Shown here: piece after piece, positions 16,855 to 24,954 of the stretch
How positions within the stretch are numbered: position 1 is the first letter of the stretch
How the letters are laid out: each line of letters opens with the position of its first letter
Source of the DNA: Billgrantia bachuensis
Lineage (GTDB): Bacteria > Pseudomonadota > Gammaproteobacteria > Pseudomonadales > Halomonadaceae
NCBI RefSeq assembly: GCF_011742165.1
Contig: NZ_JAAQTO010000032.1
Coordinates: 53,137-117,136, forward strand
Direction: 5' to 3'
DNA: 64,000 nucleotides
The notes under the pieces: generated by a model
What the model was told of the DNA's origin: nothing
The model's database searches: none
The model's input: only the letters and a program-made list of their open reading frames with translations
Translations under genes and position numbers: made by a program

Positions 16855-18657
16855 CTAGGCAGTAGGGTCAGCCCATAGAGCTTCTAGATCAACATCCTCG
16901 CTATCAGGCTGCTTGGTCCGATCTAATGGATCAACCTGTAGCACCATAGGTAACTCGAATGACATGCCAGTAACTACACAGCATCCTTGAGACAAGCCGG
17001 GAATCAAACCACGAGAGAGGCTATCCAAAGTTGTGATAGTATTATCGATTAGGAATAGATCACGGTCATTGACGAGCCGGTGAATGAAGAAATTGTGAAG
17101 CTGGGAAACAATGGTCGGGGAAATGTCTGCCGGTCTTTGACTTGCTATGGTGACGAAAGCCCCAAACTTTCGACCTTCCTTTATCATCTCTTCAAAAACC
17201 TCTAGGCGATAGTCTTTCCAACTTTCATGCTCACGAGAGGACTGCTGAGACAAAATATTGTGAGCCTCATCAACTATTAAATGAAGAGTCTTTTTCGGCG
17301 GATGAGTGACCAATTCTTTGTGTTCATTGTAGTAGTGCTTCGCGATGAGGAGAGAAAGTACCTTCTTTGCCTCACTGTTACAGCGCCTAAGGGAAACCAC
17401 AGTCAGTAATCTATTCTCTGGCTGTACCTGACCAATCGAAAGTACCTTTCTCAAACTGTTAAGGGAAGCTTCGATGCGCTTTAAGAGAGGCTGAATATGT
17501 TCGAACTGAACGTAGCCACTTACAAGATCGCCTATGAGTTGAAGATTTGCACGCACGATCAATTGATCAAATGCATCTAGAGTGGAGGTATCAATTAAAT
17601 TGACGATTGGTGCCAGATAGGTATCATACGCAACACCGTTGCTATCAAAATACGACAGACCATTTTGGAAGAATCGATTTTGCCCAGAGTGCCAGGATAT
17701 TTCCTTCAATGCATCGATCAATTCCTGGTGTTGGATGAGCTTGGCAATATTTCTCATGAGATCCAGCGTCGCTGCCTTACACTCACCAGCGCAAAAAGCA
17801 TCCTTAAACTTTAATTTTGTATATGTGGCCAATGAGCCAGCGCCTTTCGCATATTTTCTTCGGCCCTCAATTATACGATTGAGAAAAGGTCTCTGAGTAT
17901 TCTGGGTTGCTTGAAACAACAGGGCCAAAGTTTCGGAATCCCAGAATTCAGCTTCATGAAGAAAAAACTTTGTAAACACATCACTCACCCCCTCCCCAGA
18001 CGGATTATATTCATTAGTTGACAGGTGATATACAGTCTTTGACGCAGATGATACCATTTGGTCATTTGTATATTCACCATTAAAGTCTAGTATCACAAAC
18101 TTGCTCTTGTCGCCTATAAAGGAGGCCTTCTTTTCGAATAGTAACGTGTAGAGCTTAGTAAGAGTGTTAGATTTTCCGCTCCCAGTGTTCCCAAAAATAC
18201 CAATATGGCTATTGAAGAGTTTTTGCCAAGGCAACCCGACGGGAATATCTTCCTTCAGCATGCGGCCTATCGCAAAGGAGCCAGCAGCATATCGGCCAAA
18301 AATTTGTGCGATCTTATTCTCTTGGAGGAGGAATGCAGGGTCACGGATCATCGGCATGTATTTTATGCCTTGCTTAAAATCCTTATGATAAAAATAACCT
18401 ATGGGTCGAGCATCGACTTTTCGGATATAGGAAACCTTCCCACCATCACTCTCAACGCGACTCTCATCAAGGTACTCTCCTTCTACGATACAAATAATAT
18501 CTCTGAACCCGCGTTGAATGGATATATACTCGCGAATAGAGACACCTTTGTACTTATCACCACCATAGAAGAGAGTTTCTTTGCTTGAATTCTCGTCAAT
18601 CTTTAATGTTACCTTCGTTCCGTTGACTGCAATAACTTCTCCAACCTGAATACTCAT
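16855..18657 (-). CDS. herA: HerA-type ATPase of a SIR2-HerA defence pair
   Basis: 600 residues. Walker A is GNTGSGKS at 156-163 and Walker B IVDEAHN at 461-467, followed by FVTIASQRPADI, the sensor region of the HerA/FtsK-like fold. The first 130 residues form the N-terminal beta-barrel typical of HerA. Its start overlaps the SIR2 gene by four bases (ATGA). HerA hexamers assemble with SIR2 dodecamers into the described antiphage complex that cleaves NAD or DNA on infection. The gene lies at the extreme left of the island, and its AT-rich composition contrasts with the chromosome. Confidence 0.88.
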   Translation of the reverse strand: MSIQVGEVIAVNGTKVTLKIDENSSKETLFYGGDKYKGVSIREYISIQRGFRDIICIVEGEYLDESRVESDGGKVSYIRKVDARPIGYFYHKDFKQGIKYMPMIRDPAFLLQENKIAQIFGRYAAGSFAIGRMLKEDIPVGLPWQKLFNSHIGIFGNTGSGKSNTLTKLYTLLFEKKASFIGDKSKFVILDFNGEYTNDQMVSSASKTVYHLSTNEYNPSGEGVSDVFTKFFLHEAEFWDSETLALLFQATQNTQRPFLNRIIEGRRKYAKGAGSLATYTKLKFKDAFCAGECKAATLDLMRNIAKLIQHQELIDALKEISWHSGQNRFFQNGLSYFDSNGVAYDTYLAPIVNLIDTSTLDAFDQLIVRANLQLIGDLVSGYVQFEHIQPLLKRIEASLNSLRKVLSIGQVQPENRLLTVVSLRRCNSEAKKVLSLLIAKHYYNEHKELVTHPPKKTLHLIVDEAHNILSQQSSREHESWKDYRLEVFEEMIKEGRKFGAFVTIASQRPADISPTIVSQLHNFFIHRLVNDRDLFLIDNTITTLDSLSRGLIPGLSQGCCVVTGMSFELPMVLQVDPLDRTKQPDSEDVDLEALWADPTA

Positions 18658-19832
18658 ACACCACCCTCGAAAGTCGAAGTCGACTCTAAAAAGTCGGAGG
18701 TAGATTTTATAATATTAGTTTCTAACGATTCGTCGAGCGTAAAAACCTTCTCATTAAACACAGAAAAATCTATATTTTCTTCTTTAAGCGAAATACATCG
18801 CACGTTTTTATATCCACGAAATTGTCTTGCCAGACTATCCCACTCGTCAACGTCATAGCAACATATAAAAACCTGCAACTGGGGGTTTGAGAGTGATCGT
18901 TTTACGAGGTTAAGGATGTGCTCATCAGCGAATGAGAAGCCAAAAGCAACAAGAACAGCATTGGGCTTTTCAAGCTCATAACTGAGCATTCTAAGCATCT
19001 GATAATAATGCTCTTCAAAAACCGTCTCATGAAACTTCCATTTCGTAGGGTTAACAATAGGCAGCTTTTTGTATAATGCCCAAAAATCATCAACTTCGTC
19101 TTTAGTTAACTCTGGAGCTTCCAGATCGGTTAGAGTTGCGTCTTTGTCACCTAGACACTCTGAAAATGATGCAAGCTTTTCTACAACACTTTCATTAAGT
19201 ATAGTTCCCGACTTACCATTTAGATAGTCTACGACAATGCTAGACCCTTCCTTTTTCCAATATACAGACCCATGCAAGTGAATGAGATTAATTTGCGGAA
19301 TACTAGTTTGGTGACGCTCAAAGATGCCAGTCTGACATAAGTAAGTGTTAAAATTTCGCGCCTGAAGATATCGTCGACTAAACCCACGAGCTCCATCGTT
19401 CAGCACGAAATCTATATTACCCTCTCGGATGATCTCATCAGCGACCAGCGGTATGCAGCCATCATAATTTGTTGTGAATAAATTGCAGCGTCTTTCCAGC
19501 GCTTTTCTACGAAAGAGAATTCGTAAAACGGTTTCCAAGAAAGACCTGTAGTTACCAATTACTTTCTGTCGTTCACCACCTTCAACTGACTCAATCTCAA
19601 ATGTTTGAGCGGGATGGATACATGAGCTGTAGTAGTGCATAAAGAGAGGAGTTAATCGAGGATCACTATTGTTTTCAAAATGAGCCGCCAGATCCTCTAA
19701 TGACCATCGCTTTCCTGCATTAGTCCGCATTTCTAATGCAAGCGTCGGAAGTAGTCCAGATGATGCGCCTGCTCCGAAGAGAAAGTTGAGATTCTTGTCA
19801 TAGATATCACTTGGCGAAATCGAATCGTTCAT
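18654..19832 (-). CDS. SIR2-domain NAD-hydrolase effector of a SIR2-HerA defence pair
   Basis: 392 residues. The N-terminus has the SIR2 Rossmann motif FLFGAGASSG (residues 17-26); FTTNYD at 119-124 binds the ribose side and LHGSV at 186-190 holds the probable catalytic H187. VLVAFGFSFADEHIL in the C-terminal half is the usual SIR2_2 end motif. A GGAGAGG site precedes the ATG. Bacterial SIR2 effectors of this kind destroy NAD during phage infection; coupling to HerA through a four-base overlap gives the known SIR2-HerA arrangement. All key residues appear intact. Confidence 0.88.
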   Translation of the reverse strand: MNDSISPSDIYDKNLNFLFGAGASSGLLPTLALEMRTNAGKRWSLEDLAAHFENNSDPRLTPLFMHYYSSCIHPAQTFEIESVEGGERQKVIGNYRSFLETVLRILFRRKALERRCNLFTTNYDGCIPLVADEIIREGNIDFVLNDGARGFSRRYLQARNFNTYLCQTGIFERHQTSIPQINLIHLHGSVYWKKEGSSIVVDYLNGKSGTILNESVVEKLASFSECLGDKDATLTDLEAPELTKDEVDDFWALYKKLPIVNPTKWKFHETVFEEHYYQMLRMLSYELEKPNAVLVAFGFSFADEHILNLVKRSLSNPQLQVFICCYDVDEWDSLARQFRGYKNVRCISLKEENIDFSVFNEKVFTLDESLETNIIKSTSDFLESTSTFEGGV

Positions 19833-19913
19833 TATCCTCTCCGTAAACAGTGGTTCCTACGCTCCGAGCAAGCACAGTTGTTGCTACCTAGGCTTCCCCT
19901 CCAACAATCATTG

Positions 19914-21086
19914 TCAATAGCTTACCAAGTTGGCCGTTTTGGGATCGTAAACTACGTCCTTAATCGAACCATCTCGAATGCACTGCACAGCATCATCAAT
20001 CACTTGTAGAGGCACAAGAAACCACTCTCTTGGCCTCACCGGATGACCAAAACGATCTTGAATTGTCAGCTCAAGCTGTGCCGGTGCAAAGATGCGATGG
20101 AAGAGGGTTTCCAGCTTGCGGCGGTTGATGCCAGCCAGCTTGTAAGTGGCGACCACTTCGACATCGGCCAGCAGGTAGGTGGCATCGTGTGCTGCATTGG
20201 CAATCCGCGCCTCCACCTTGCCACCGGTGACGCCAATCTTGTGGATTAGTTCGCGGTGCTCGGCAACGAATGGGTGTTCGGACAGGCTGCGCAGCACATA
20301 GATGGTACCGCTTTCTATGTCGTCCTCTTCCCAGGTCTCGCTGAACAGCGGCCCGGCATCTGGCTCGGTGATACGGCGGCTTGCTTCATCCTTGTAGAGC
20401 GCTCTAACCAGCGACAGACGTAGCAGGTTGTTTTCCGTCCCGTTGGAGAAAATCACCCGCAAGCGTGCATCCTTCTTTCCTTGGGGCGAATCAAACTCCT
20501 CCCCCTCATCAGCCACATAGGCGGTCTGTCCATCCAGAATGAACCATTGATTCACCTCAATAGTGGCATTCTTGCCGAATGGTCGAGTGGTTCTCAGTCC
20601 GGACCTTAGCTCACTTTCTACTTGATCAAACAGCGCCTTGAAGGTCTCAAAGTCCTCACACCTCTCTCTGTGGGCGATCTCTTCTGCGGCTCGTTTCTCC
20701 GCGCTAGAACGGACATGCCTCAGTTCGGTAAGCTCAGGCGCCCCGGCGGCACCGGCCAACTCGGCAAGCAAGGCGTCATCGTCCATAGTCTCTACGGATT
20801 CCGCTTCGATGGCGTAGTCGCCATCGAGCAAGCCCTGGTGATCAAGTGGTGTCACCAGGGTTCGGCATTCCTCAAGCGCGCGTATGCGGTCCAAGCGCAC
20901 GGCATAGAGTCGTTCGAAGATGTCTTTGTCTTCGCCGTGCTGTGGGGTGCGGCCATGCTCGTCGACAAAGCGCTGGATCTCTTCGAAACCAGCGATGATG
21001 CGCTCTTCGCGTGCAGAGTGGCCTTTCTTCTTCTCGGGCTGGGCGAAGCCGTCCAGTTCGGCGCGCAATTCGTCCAGATCAGTCAT
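19914..21086 (-). CDS. GIY-YIG (T5orf172-type) nuclease domain protein of the island methylase operon
   Basis: About 390 residues from ATG 21086, chosen because it overlaps the helicase stop by eight bases; an upstream ATG at 21125 would lie far inside the helicase gene. The first half is charged and helical. The C-terminal third reads GTIYVLRSL, then LIHKIGVTGGKVEARI and NRRKLETLFHRIF, the GIY, YIG, arginine and glutamate positions of a T5orf172/MUG113-type nuclease. It is the last gene of a five-gene operon with a helicase, RhuM, an unknown protein and a methyltransferase, suggesting it is the DNA-cutting subunit. Confidence 0.75.
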   Translation of the reverse strand: MTDLDELRAELDGFAQPEKKKGHSAREERIIAGFEEIQRFVDEHGRTPQHGEDKDIFERLYAVRLDRIRALEECRTLVTPLDHQGLLDGDYAIEAESVETMDDDALLAELAGAAGAPELTELRHVRSSAEKRAAEEIAHRERCEDFETFKALFDQVESELRSGLRTTRPFGKNATIEVNQWFILDGQTAYVADEGEEFDSPQGKKDARLRVIFSNGTENNLLRLSLVRALYKDEASRRITEPDAGPLFSETWEEDDIESGTIYVLRSLSEHPFVAEHRELIHKIGVTGGKVEARIANAAHDATYLLADVEVVATYKLAGINRRKLETLFHRIFAPAQLELTIQDRFGHPVRPREWFLVPLQVIDDAVQCIRDGSIKDVVYDPKTANLVSY

Positions 21087-23142
21087 AACGGCCCTCATCC
21101 TTAAAGCGCACGAAAGCGGCAGCACCCTCAGCCATGCGTTGTTCCCAGGCGTCCTGTGAGCTGATAGAAGGCAGCCGACCGCGCTCCCTTTTGAATTTGA
21201 AAGCCCTCACAGCAAGCTCCTTAGCCTCTTCTGGCGTCAGATTAGTACGTTTTCCGGAGATAACTGCCGCCACCTGTTTCAGGCTGTCTTCGCTCATGGT
21301 CTTAGCAAGAATCGCATAGGCCTCGCTGAAGGGGTTGATGCGATCAATCAGATCAATATCAAGCTCCCGCACGTCCATGGCAAACTTGCGCACACCAGCT
21401 ATCAGCGCCGTATTCGGTTTGGGCTCGTTACTGCCCACGTCAATGGTCTCGTCACCCGCAAGCAGCTGCTTGGCCTGCTGGGTCAGGTTCAGGGCTGCGA
21501 TGGCATGTTGACGAACGCTCTCTTGGTCTTCCTCATCGAGGTTGGGATAACGGTCCTTGATAATCTTGCCCAAACGTACCTGCGTGAGCTCTTCGGGGAC
21601 CAGCTCCTCATCGAATAGACCACGCTCAATGGCGTTTTTGTCTTGCACAAAGCTGGCAATGACCTCGTTCAGGTCTTCCTGGCAAATACGATTGGCCTCT
21701 TCGCTTTTGGGTTCAGCCAACCCATTGATTTCTATTTTGTACTTTCCAGTTTCTTCGTTGACACCCACGTTGCATTTGTCGGGGTCATAGCCCTCTTCAC
21801 CGTAGTCGAAGCCCTCCTGTGGGCCGCTGGTGGGGTTCTTGGGCGTGAACTCGAAACGCGGGGCCAACACTTGCTCCATCAACAGACTGGCGGCAATGGC
21901 TTTCAGGGTGTCGTTGATAGCTTCCGTCACGGCCTGCTCAGCAGCATCGGGTTCTGCAATCAGGTTGGTGAAGCGTGCCCGTGTTTTGCCTGGGGCATCC
22001 CGAGTGGCGCGGCCGATTATCTGCACGATTTCTGTTAGGCTGTTGCGATAGCCTACCGTCAGCGCATGCTCGCACCAGATCCAGTCAAAACCTTCCTTCG
22101 CCATGCCCAGTGCAATGATGACATCTACATGGTCGCGATTATTCTTCTGGGTTGGGTCTTTCAGCGCCGCAGATACCCGGTCACGCTTGGTTGGATCGTC
22201 GTCCACTAAATCGGCAATTTTCAGCAATCGGCCATCTGGACTTTTAACCAACTGGAAACCCGTTACCGGGTCGGCTCCCTGCCACTCACCTAACTCCTCG
22301 ATGATATGCTCAACCTCGCGAACCTTGTCCTTGGTGCTCTCTCGGGAATTGACGCTGGGGATATGTACGATGGTTTTCTCGGCTGGATCGAGAACCTTGA
22401 GTATGTCGTCAGCGTAGGAGCCTGAATAGAAGTAGTAGCCAATATCGAGCTGCTTTAGGTACTCGTAGCCGTTGAGCTGCTCGTAGTAGGTGTAAGTGAC
22501 GGTATCGAAGCGCGACTCGTCCTGGGGGGACAGCACTGCCTCGGCATCCCCTCGGAAGTAAGAGCCGGTCATGGCCACGATATGCACTTTGTCACGGGCA
22601 ATGAACTCCCCTAGGTGAACGCCTAGTTTGTTGTCGGGGTTGGCTGAAACGTGGTGGAACTCATCCACGGCAACCAGCCGGTCGTCGAAGGCGGCAACGC
22701 CAAACTGATCGACAGCAAAGCGGAAGGTGGCATGGGTGCAGACCAGTACCTTGTCGTCACTGGACAGAAAAGCGCCCAGCGATTTGACTTTGCCGCCATT
22801 ATCGGAGCCAGGCGCATTGCAGAGATTCCATTTCGGCTCCACATGCCAGTCTGCCCAGAAACCAAAATCACTCAGCGGCTCATCATTGAAGCTGGAACCG
22901 ATGGACTTCTCTGGCACCACGATAATGGCCTGCTTGAGTCCTTGGTTGTGGAGCTTGTCCAGAGCAATAAACATCAAGGCCCGGCTTTTACCGGAAGCCG
23001 GTGGCGACTTGATCAACAGGTATTGCTCACCGCGCCGCTCGTAGGCACGCTCCTGCATGGGGCGCATGCCCAACGCATTGGACTTGGTGGAGCTGCCATT
23101 GCTGGCATAAGAGACGGAAACAGAGGGTACGATCTTTGTCAT
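21079..23142 (-). CDS. SF2 DEAD/DEAH-type helicase of the island methylase operon
   Basis: 687 residues. Motif I is SPPASGKS (46-53), motif II VDEFHH (159-164), motif III MTGSYF and motif VI QIIGRATRD, the signature of restriction-type translocases such as type I HsdR and type III Res cores. There is no visible nuclease domain in the N- or C-terminal extensions; the nuclease is probably the GIY-YIG protein encoded next, whose start overlaps this stop by eight bases. It begins 13 bases after the RhuM gene. This fits an ATP-driven translocation or unwinding step in a restriction-like system. Confidence 0.85.
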   Translation of the reverse strand: MTKIVPSVSVSYASNGSSTKSNALGMRPMQERAYERRGEQYLLIKSPPASGKSRALMFIALDKLHNQGLKQAIIVVPEKSIGSSFNDEPLSDFGFWADWHVEPKWNLCNAPGSDNGGKVKSLGAFLSSDDKVLVCTHATFRFAVDQFGVAAFDDRLVAVDEFHHVSANPDNKLGVHLGEFIARDKVHIVAMTGSYFRGDAEAVLSPQDESRFDTVTYTYYEQLNGYEYLKQLDIGYYFYSGSYADDILKVLDPAEKTIVHIPSVNSRESTKDKVREVEHIIEELGEWQGADPVTGFQLVKSPDGRLLKIADLVDDDPTKRDRVSAALKDPTQKNNRDHVDVIIALGMAKEGFDWIWCEHALTVGYRNSLTEIVQIIGRATRDAPGKTRARFTNLIAEPDAAEQAVTEAINDTLKAIAASLLMEQVLAPRFEFTPKNPTSGPQEGFDYGEEGYDPDKCNVGVNEETGKYKIEINGLAEPKSEEANRICQEDLNEVIASFVQDKNAIERGLFDEELVPEELTQVRLGKIIKDRYPNLDEEDQESVRQHAIAALNLTQQAKQLLAGDETIDVGSNEPKPNTALIAGVRKFAMDVRELDIDLIDRINPFSEAYAILAKTMSEDSLKQVAAVISGKRTNLTPEEAKELAVRAFKFKRERGRLPSISSQDAWEQRMAEGAAAFVRFKDEGRYD

Positions 23143-23155
23143 AGCGCGACACCTA

Positions 23156-24166
23156 TCACGGCTTCTTGCCCTTGTGTTTGAGGTCCTGTTCCAGTTGTTC
23201 GATTTCCTTCAGGTCAGCAGCATCCGCTGCCTTGGCTTCCGCAATACGCCGCTGCTGGTCGAAAACCTCATAACGTTCACGGGCAACCTTCTCCATGTTT
23301 TCACGGCTAACCGACCCTGCACCTTCGAGAACAAGCTGGTCGTTGAAGGCCAGCATCTTGTCGATATTGTTACGCCAGAAGTCCAGGGTCAGATCCTTCT
23401 GTTTCTTCACCCGAAGCTCCGCCTGTTCCAGGAAGATCACCACCAGCCGGTTGAGCGTGTCGATCTCGTCTGCTGTTAGGTAGTTCTTAGCAACGATAAC
23501 GTCGTGCTTGCGTACCCGCGAACCGCTCCAGTTCGTCAACGCCATGTTGGGTTGGCTGGGGTCTGAGCGCTTTAGGATCAGCTCAGCGGCCGTGTGGCCG
23601 GTGGTGGCATAGAGCAGCTTGTTCTGCACCTCGGCAAAGAACTGAGCGGTCTCACGCTCGCGGGCCTGGTAGTCGGAACTGAGGGCAAACAGATCACGGA
23701 CCTTCTGGTAAAAGCGTTTTTCCGAGGCCCGTATATCTCGGATGCGCTCCAGCAATTCATCGAAGTAGTCCCAGCCACCGGGGTTCTTCAGGCGCTCGTC
23801 ATCCATTACGAAGCCCTTGAGCAGGAACTCCTTGAGGTGGGTGCTGGCCCACTGGCGGAACTGTACTCCCCGAGGCGATCGGACCCGATAACCAATGGCC
23901 AAGATCAGGTCAAGGTTGTAGTAACTGATCCTCCGTCTGACCTGGCGATTACCCTCAGATTGAACTGTCAAGGAATCCTTGACAGTTGCCTCTGGGTTTA
24001 ACTCATTGTCTTCAAATATGTTTTTGGCATGCAGAGAGACATTCTGCTTGGTGGTCTGGAACAGCTCGGCAATTTCCAGTTGGCTTAGCCAGATGCTGTC
24101 GCCCTCCACCCGAAGATGTAGTTGGGTTCGGCCGTCATCTGTGGTGTAAAGGATCAGCTCGCTCAT
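23156..24166 (-). CDS. RhuM family protein
   Basis: 336 residues matching the RhuM/virulence-protein family, with the highly conserved opening (SIWLSQLEIAELFQTTKQNV) and the RRRISYYNLDLILAIGYRV segment. The N-terminal part looks like a phage-antirepressor (Bro/KilA-like) DNA-binding domain; the C-terminal half is helical and charged, ending in a coiled-coil-like basic tail. RhuM genes often sit inside type I restriction loci and defence islands, but no biochemical role is established. It overlaps the preceding gene by four bases (ATGA) and is 13 bases from the helicase gene, so it is made with the rest of the system. Confidence 0.88.
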   Translation of the reverse strand: MSELILYTTDDGRTQLHLRVEGDSIWLSQLEIAELFQTTKQNVSLHAKNIFEDNELNPEATVKDSLTVQSEGNRQVRRRISYYNLDLILAIGYRVRSPRGVQFRQWASTHLKEFLLKGFVMDDERLKNPGGWDYFDELLERIRDIRASEKRFYQKVRDLFALSSDYQARERETAQFFAEVQNKLLYATTGHTAAELILKRSDPSQPNMALTNWSGSRVRKHDVIVAKNYLTADEIDTLNRLVVIFLEQAELRVKKQKDLTLDFWRNNIDKMLAFNDQLVLEGAGSVSRENMEKVARERYEVFDQQRRIAEAKAADAADLKEIEQLEQDLKHKGKKP

Positions 24167-24954
24167 AGATTGGGGCCTCCTTGCTGACGACTTGCTGCCC
24201 GCTGGTCATCCAACATGACCTTCGCGAACCAGTCCGGGACTTCCAGATCTTCGCGGTCCAATATATTTTCAGGGACTTCCTTCCAGAAGGACGCAATCGC
24301 GTCTGAGAATCTTTGTAGCTGGCCGTCACTCACAGAGAGATGATCATAGTCCAAATAATTTATGCCTGAAAAGCCACCGCCAATATGGCCCAATGGATCA
24401 GAAAGATACTCCGGGTAACGTTGCTTCAAATCATTTAGCGAGCCGCCTTTACCATGCTTATAGACATTTACCACCAAGCGACAAGCATCAATCTCAGAGA
24501 AGTAATCTTGACTGCGAATTTTCCAACCTAGACTTTCCATCAGGTCGAACAACTTGCCAACGTCTACGGTCCACACTTTTTCTGCAACAATGCCGCCAAT
24601 ATGCCAATGGCGAATCTCACCTGTCATCCATTTTCGCAGATGTTTGTCCCATTCATGATACATACCCGCCACAACACTGAGCTTGGTTTGCTCACGCAAA
24701 TCGCACATCATCCCATAGAATTCCACACTGGCGTCACACGCACGTTCTTCGAACTCTCCTGGATCGTGACGGTCTGGATCGAAATATTGGCTATTTTCCT
24801 CCAACCAGCGCTCAGCTGCCTTGTCAGCCTCCCCCTTAATGTCATCAAATTGTGACAGCAGCCGCTTATTGGCTTGCTTCACGTAAAAAAGGTGCCCGGC
24901 TATCAGCGACTGCCGGAAAGGCTCCCACATCTGAAACAGCGAATAGCCGCCCAT
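24163..24954 (-). CDS. Uncharacterised protein within the island methylase operon
   Basis: 263 residues, mostly helical and without a signal peptide or membrane helix. I do not recognise a family. Conspicuous segments are MYHEWDKHLRKWM (residues about 98-110) and CRLVVNVYKHGKGGS. The second recalls HEPN-like proteins in its R...H spacing, but seven residues separate R and H instead of the usual four to six, so this is not claimed. Its ATG overlaps the methyltransferase stop and its stop overlaps the RhuM start, so it is a fixed member of the operon. Confidence 0.7.
   Translation of the reverse strand: MGGYSLFQMWEPFRQSLIAGHLFYVKQANKRLLSQFDDIKGEADKAAERWLEENSQYFDPDRHDPGEFEERACDASVEFYGMMCDLREQTKLSVVAGMYHEWDKHLRKWMTGEIRHWHIGGIVAEKVWTVDVGKLFDLMESLGWKIRSQDYFSEIDACRLVVNVYKHGKGGSLNDLKQRYPEYLSDPLGHIGGGFSGINYLDYDHLSVSDGQLQRFSDAIASFWKEVPENILDREDLEVPDWFAKVMLDDQRAASRQQGGPNL

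Noticed and set aside
24163..24954. HEPN domain in the unknown operon protein
   Set aside because: The R and H in RLVVNVYKH are separated by seven residues, outside the usual four to six, and supporting helices were not convincing.
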